Assembly: GCA_017163975.1 (NCBI GenBank)
Contig: JAFFSR010000351.1
Location: 1,985,001-2,049,000 of the forward strand
From: Anastatus disparis
Taxonomy: Eukaryota > Arthropoda > Insecta > Hymenoptera > Eupelmidae
Reading direction: 5' to 3'
Length of the DNA stretch: 64,000 nucleotides
Within the stretch, counting starts at the first letter, position 1; each line of letters starts with the position of its first letter. A model generated the notes under the pieces. That model was not told the origin of the DNA, made no database searches, and saw nothing but the letters and a program-made list of their open reading frames with translations. The position numbers and the translations under genes are program-made. Positions 62,990 through 64,000 of this stretch are shown here, piece after piece.

Positions 62990-64000
62990 GATATCGAATA
63001 AATTGTTATGAACAATTTAATTATTTATAACGCTATAACGATTTAACAAAAAGAGATACAAAAATCTCGTTGAATACTTTCGTCTGCGGCTTTTTAAAAC
63101 AAATACACCTGATTTTGAATCATACTTTTTCGTTAATTGCAACTTGAGATATTGTTAATTTATTGCAAATTGACGAGATAAACTCGTCGCGCTTGATGAA
63201 ATTCGACTATATCTCAGGTTCTATCAAACATTTTTGATCAATTAAGATCTCATTTTAAAGGTAAGAGAATTTTTCATAAAACTATATTACTCAAAGCTAT
63301 TTATAAACATCGGTAAACAAAGAGAGACTGACCAAATTAAAATTAAAGCACTTTTTTTGCTATTTTAATTGTTTATAACGTTACAACGTTTAAACAAAAA
63401 GAGATACAGCAATTTTGTGAAATACTTTTTTTTGCGTCTTTTTAAAACAATTTTTCCACCTCTTGATGACTTAGTGCTACCGTGTCATTGCAAAGTTTGT
63501 AATACAAAAGCTTGCTTTTGTAAAAAAAAACACATCATCCTGTACTTTTTGTTCATGCATGAAAAATAATACATATAAAAATAAGTAAATTATCCTTAAG
63601 TTGAATAAATAATATAATTTTTTTCTTAATATTTCAATGTTACCTCTTTATTTATGTATATTTCTTTATTTATTTTTCATTATTAATAAAAATAGATTGA
63701 TAGATTTAATTTTTGCACCTAATTTTTTACGGGTTCGTATCGATAATTTGCAATAAATTAACAATATCTCAAGTTGTAATTAACGAAACAGCATGATTCA
63801 AAATCTGGTTTATTTGTTTTATAAAGCTGTAGAAGAAAGTATTTTACAAGTTTTTTGTATCTCTTTTTGTTTAAACATTGTAGCGTTATAAACAATTGAA
63901 ATGGCAAAAAAAGTGCTTTAATTCTCATTTTGATCAGTCTCCTTTTGTTTATTGATGTTTATAAAAAGCTTTAAGTAGTATAGTTTTGTGAAAAATACTT
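62990..64000. mobile_element. Foldback-like element running off the window end
   Basis: ATAACGCTATAACGATTTAA followed by CAAAAAGAGATACA (63028) recurs directly at 63376 and inverted at 63855-63895. AACTTGAGATATTGTTAATT (63142) is inverted at 63757-63777. AATTAAAGCACTTTTTTTGC (63342) is inverted at 63909-63925. Both direct and inverted copies of the same end block occur, so this is either a nested pair or an element with duplicated arms. The right end lies outside the window. Confidence 0.7.

Overview
This is a gene-poor, strongly AT-rich eukaryotic window built almost entirely from transposable elements, their broken remains and tandem repeats. I see no complete host gene. Canonical GT/AG introns in one broken gene, a tRNA-derived SINE, CR1-type and other LINEs, RepHel Helitrons, a solo LTR, a TTAA-flanked transposon and many snap-back MITEs all point to an arthropod. 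The element mix and base composition suggest an insect, perhaps a hymenopteran, but no host gene confirms the order.

Layout. 0-7.3 kb: right half of a giant foldback element, a GACGTC palindrome cluster, a SINE with a 14-bp target duplication and two palindromic MITEs. 8.2-10.5 kb: an (AT)n tract, a satellite with a higher-order period near 300 bp and an 82-bp minisatellite. 11-13 kb: two inverted-repeat elements. 13.9-17.0 kb: a 5'-truncated LINE on the minus strand. 17.5-22.3 kb: a nearly full-length CR1/Jockey-group LINE on the plus strand, with ORF1 intact and ORF2 frameshifted. 23-26.5 kb: a 1.08-kb foldback, one of a pair of inverted pyrimidine-rich repeats and a 1.4-kb TIR element carrying the end of a conserved repeat-encoded protein. 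26.7-27.9 kb: two tandem arrays. 28-33.4 kb: a decayed Helitron on the minus strand (Rep with HUH and Tyr motifs, Pif1 helicase), preceded by a Ulp1/C48-like cysteine peptidase remnant. 35-47 kb: inverted Helitron tails, a 162-bp satellite, a C2H2 zinc-finger fragment, and a possible RPA-like multi-exon remnant split by a 2.7-kb TTAA transposon. 48.5 kb: a second full SINE. 49.5-56.7 kb: an ORF1-only LINE fragment and a long LINE, both on the minus strand, separated by a complete 1.1-kb hierarchical foldback. 56.8 kb: a second zinc-finger fragment. 58.2-61.0 kb: a second Helitron helicase gene, interrupted by a 249-bp MITE and a 1,036-bp solo LTR, and capped by two tandem non-autonomous Helitron tails. 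61.7-64 kb: the second pyrimidine/purine repeat, a small MITE and part of a foldback cut by the window end.

The parts do not form a pathway. The window is a record of nested insertion. Its most useful content is (1) the peptidase-Rep-helicase order on one strand, (2) insertion sites that can be resolved to the base because the host reading frame is recognisable on both sides, and (3) foldback elements whose arms are themselves palindromic arrays.
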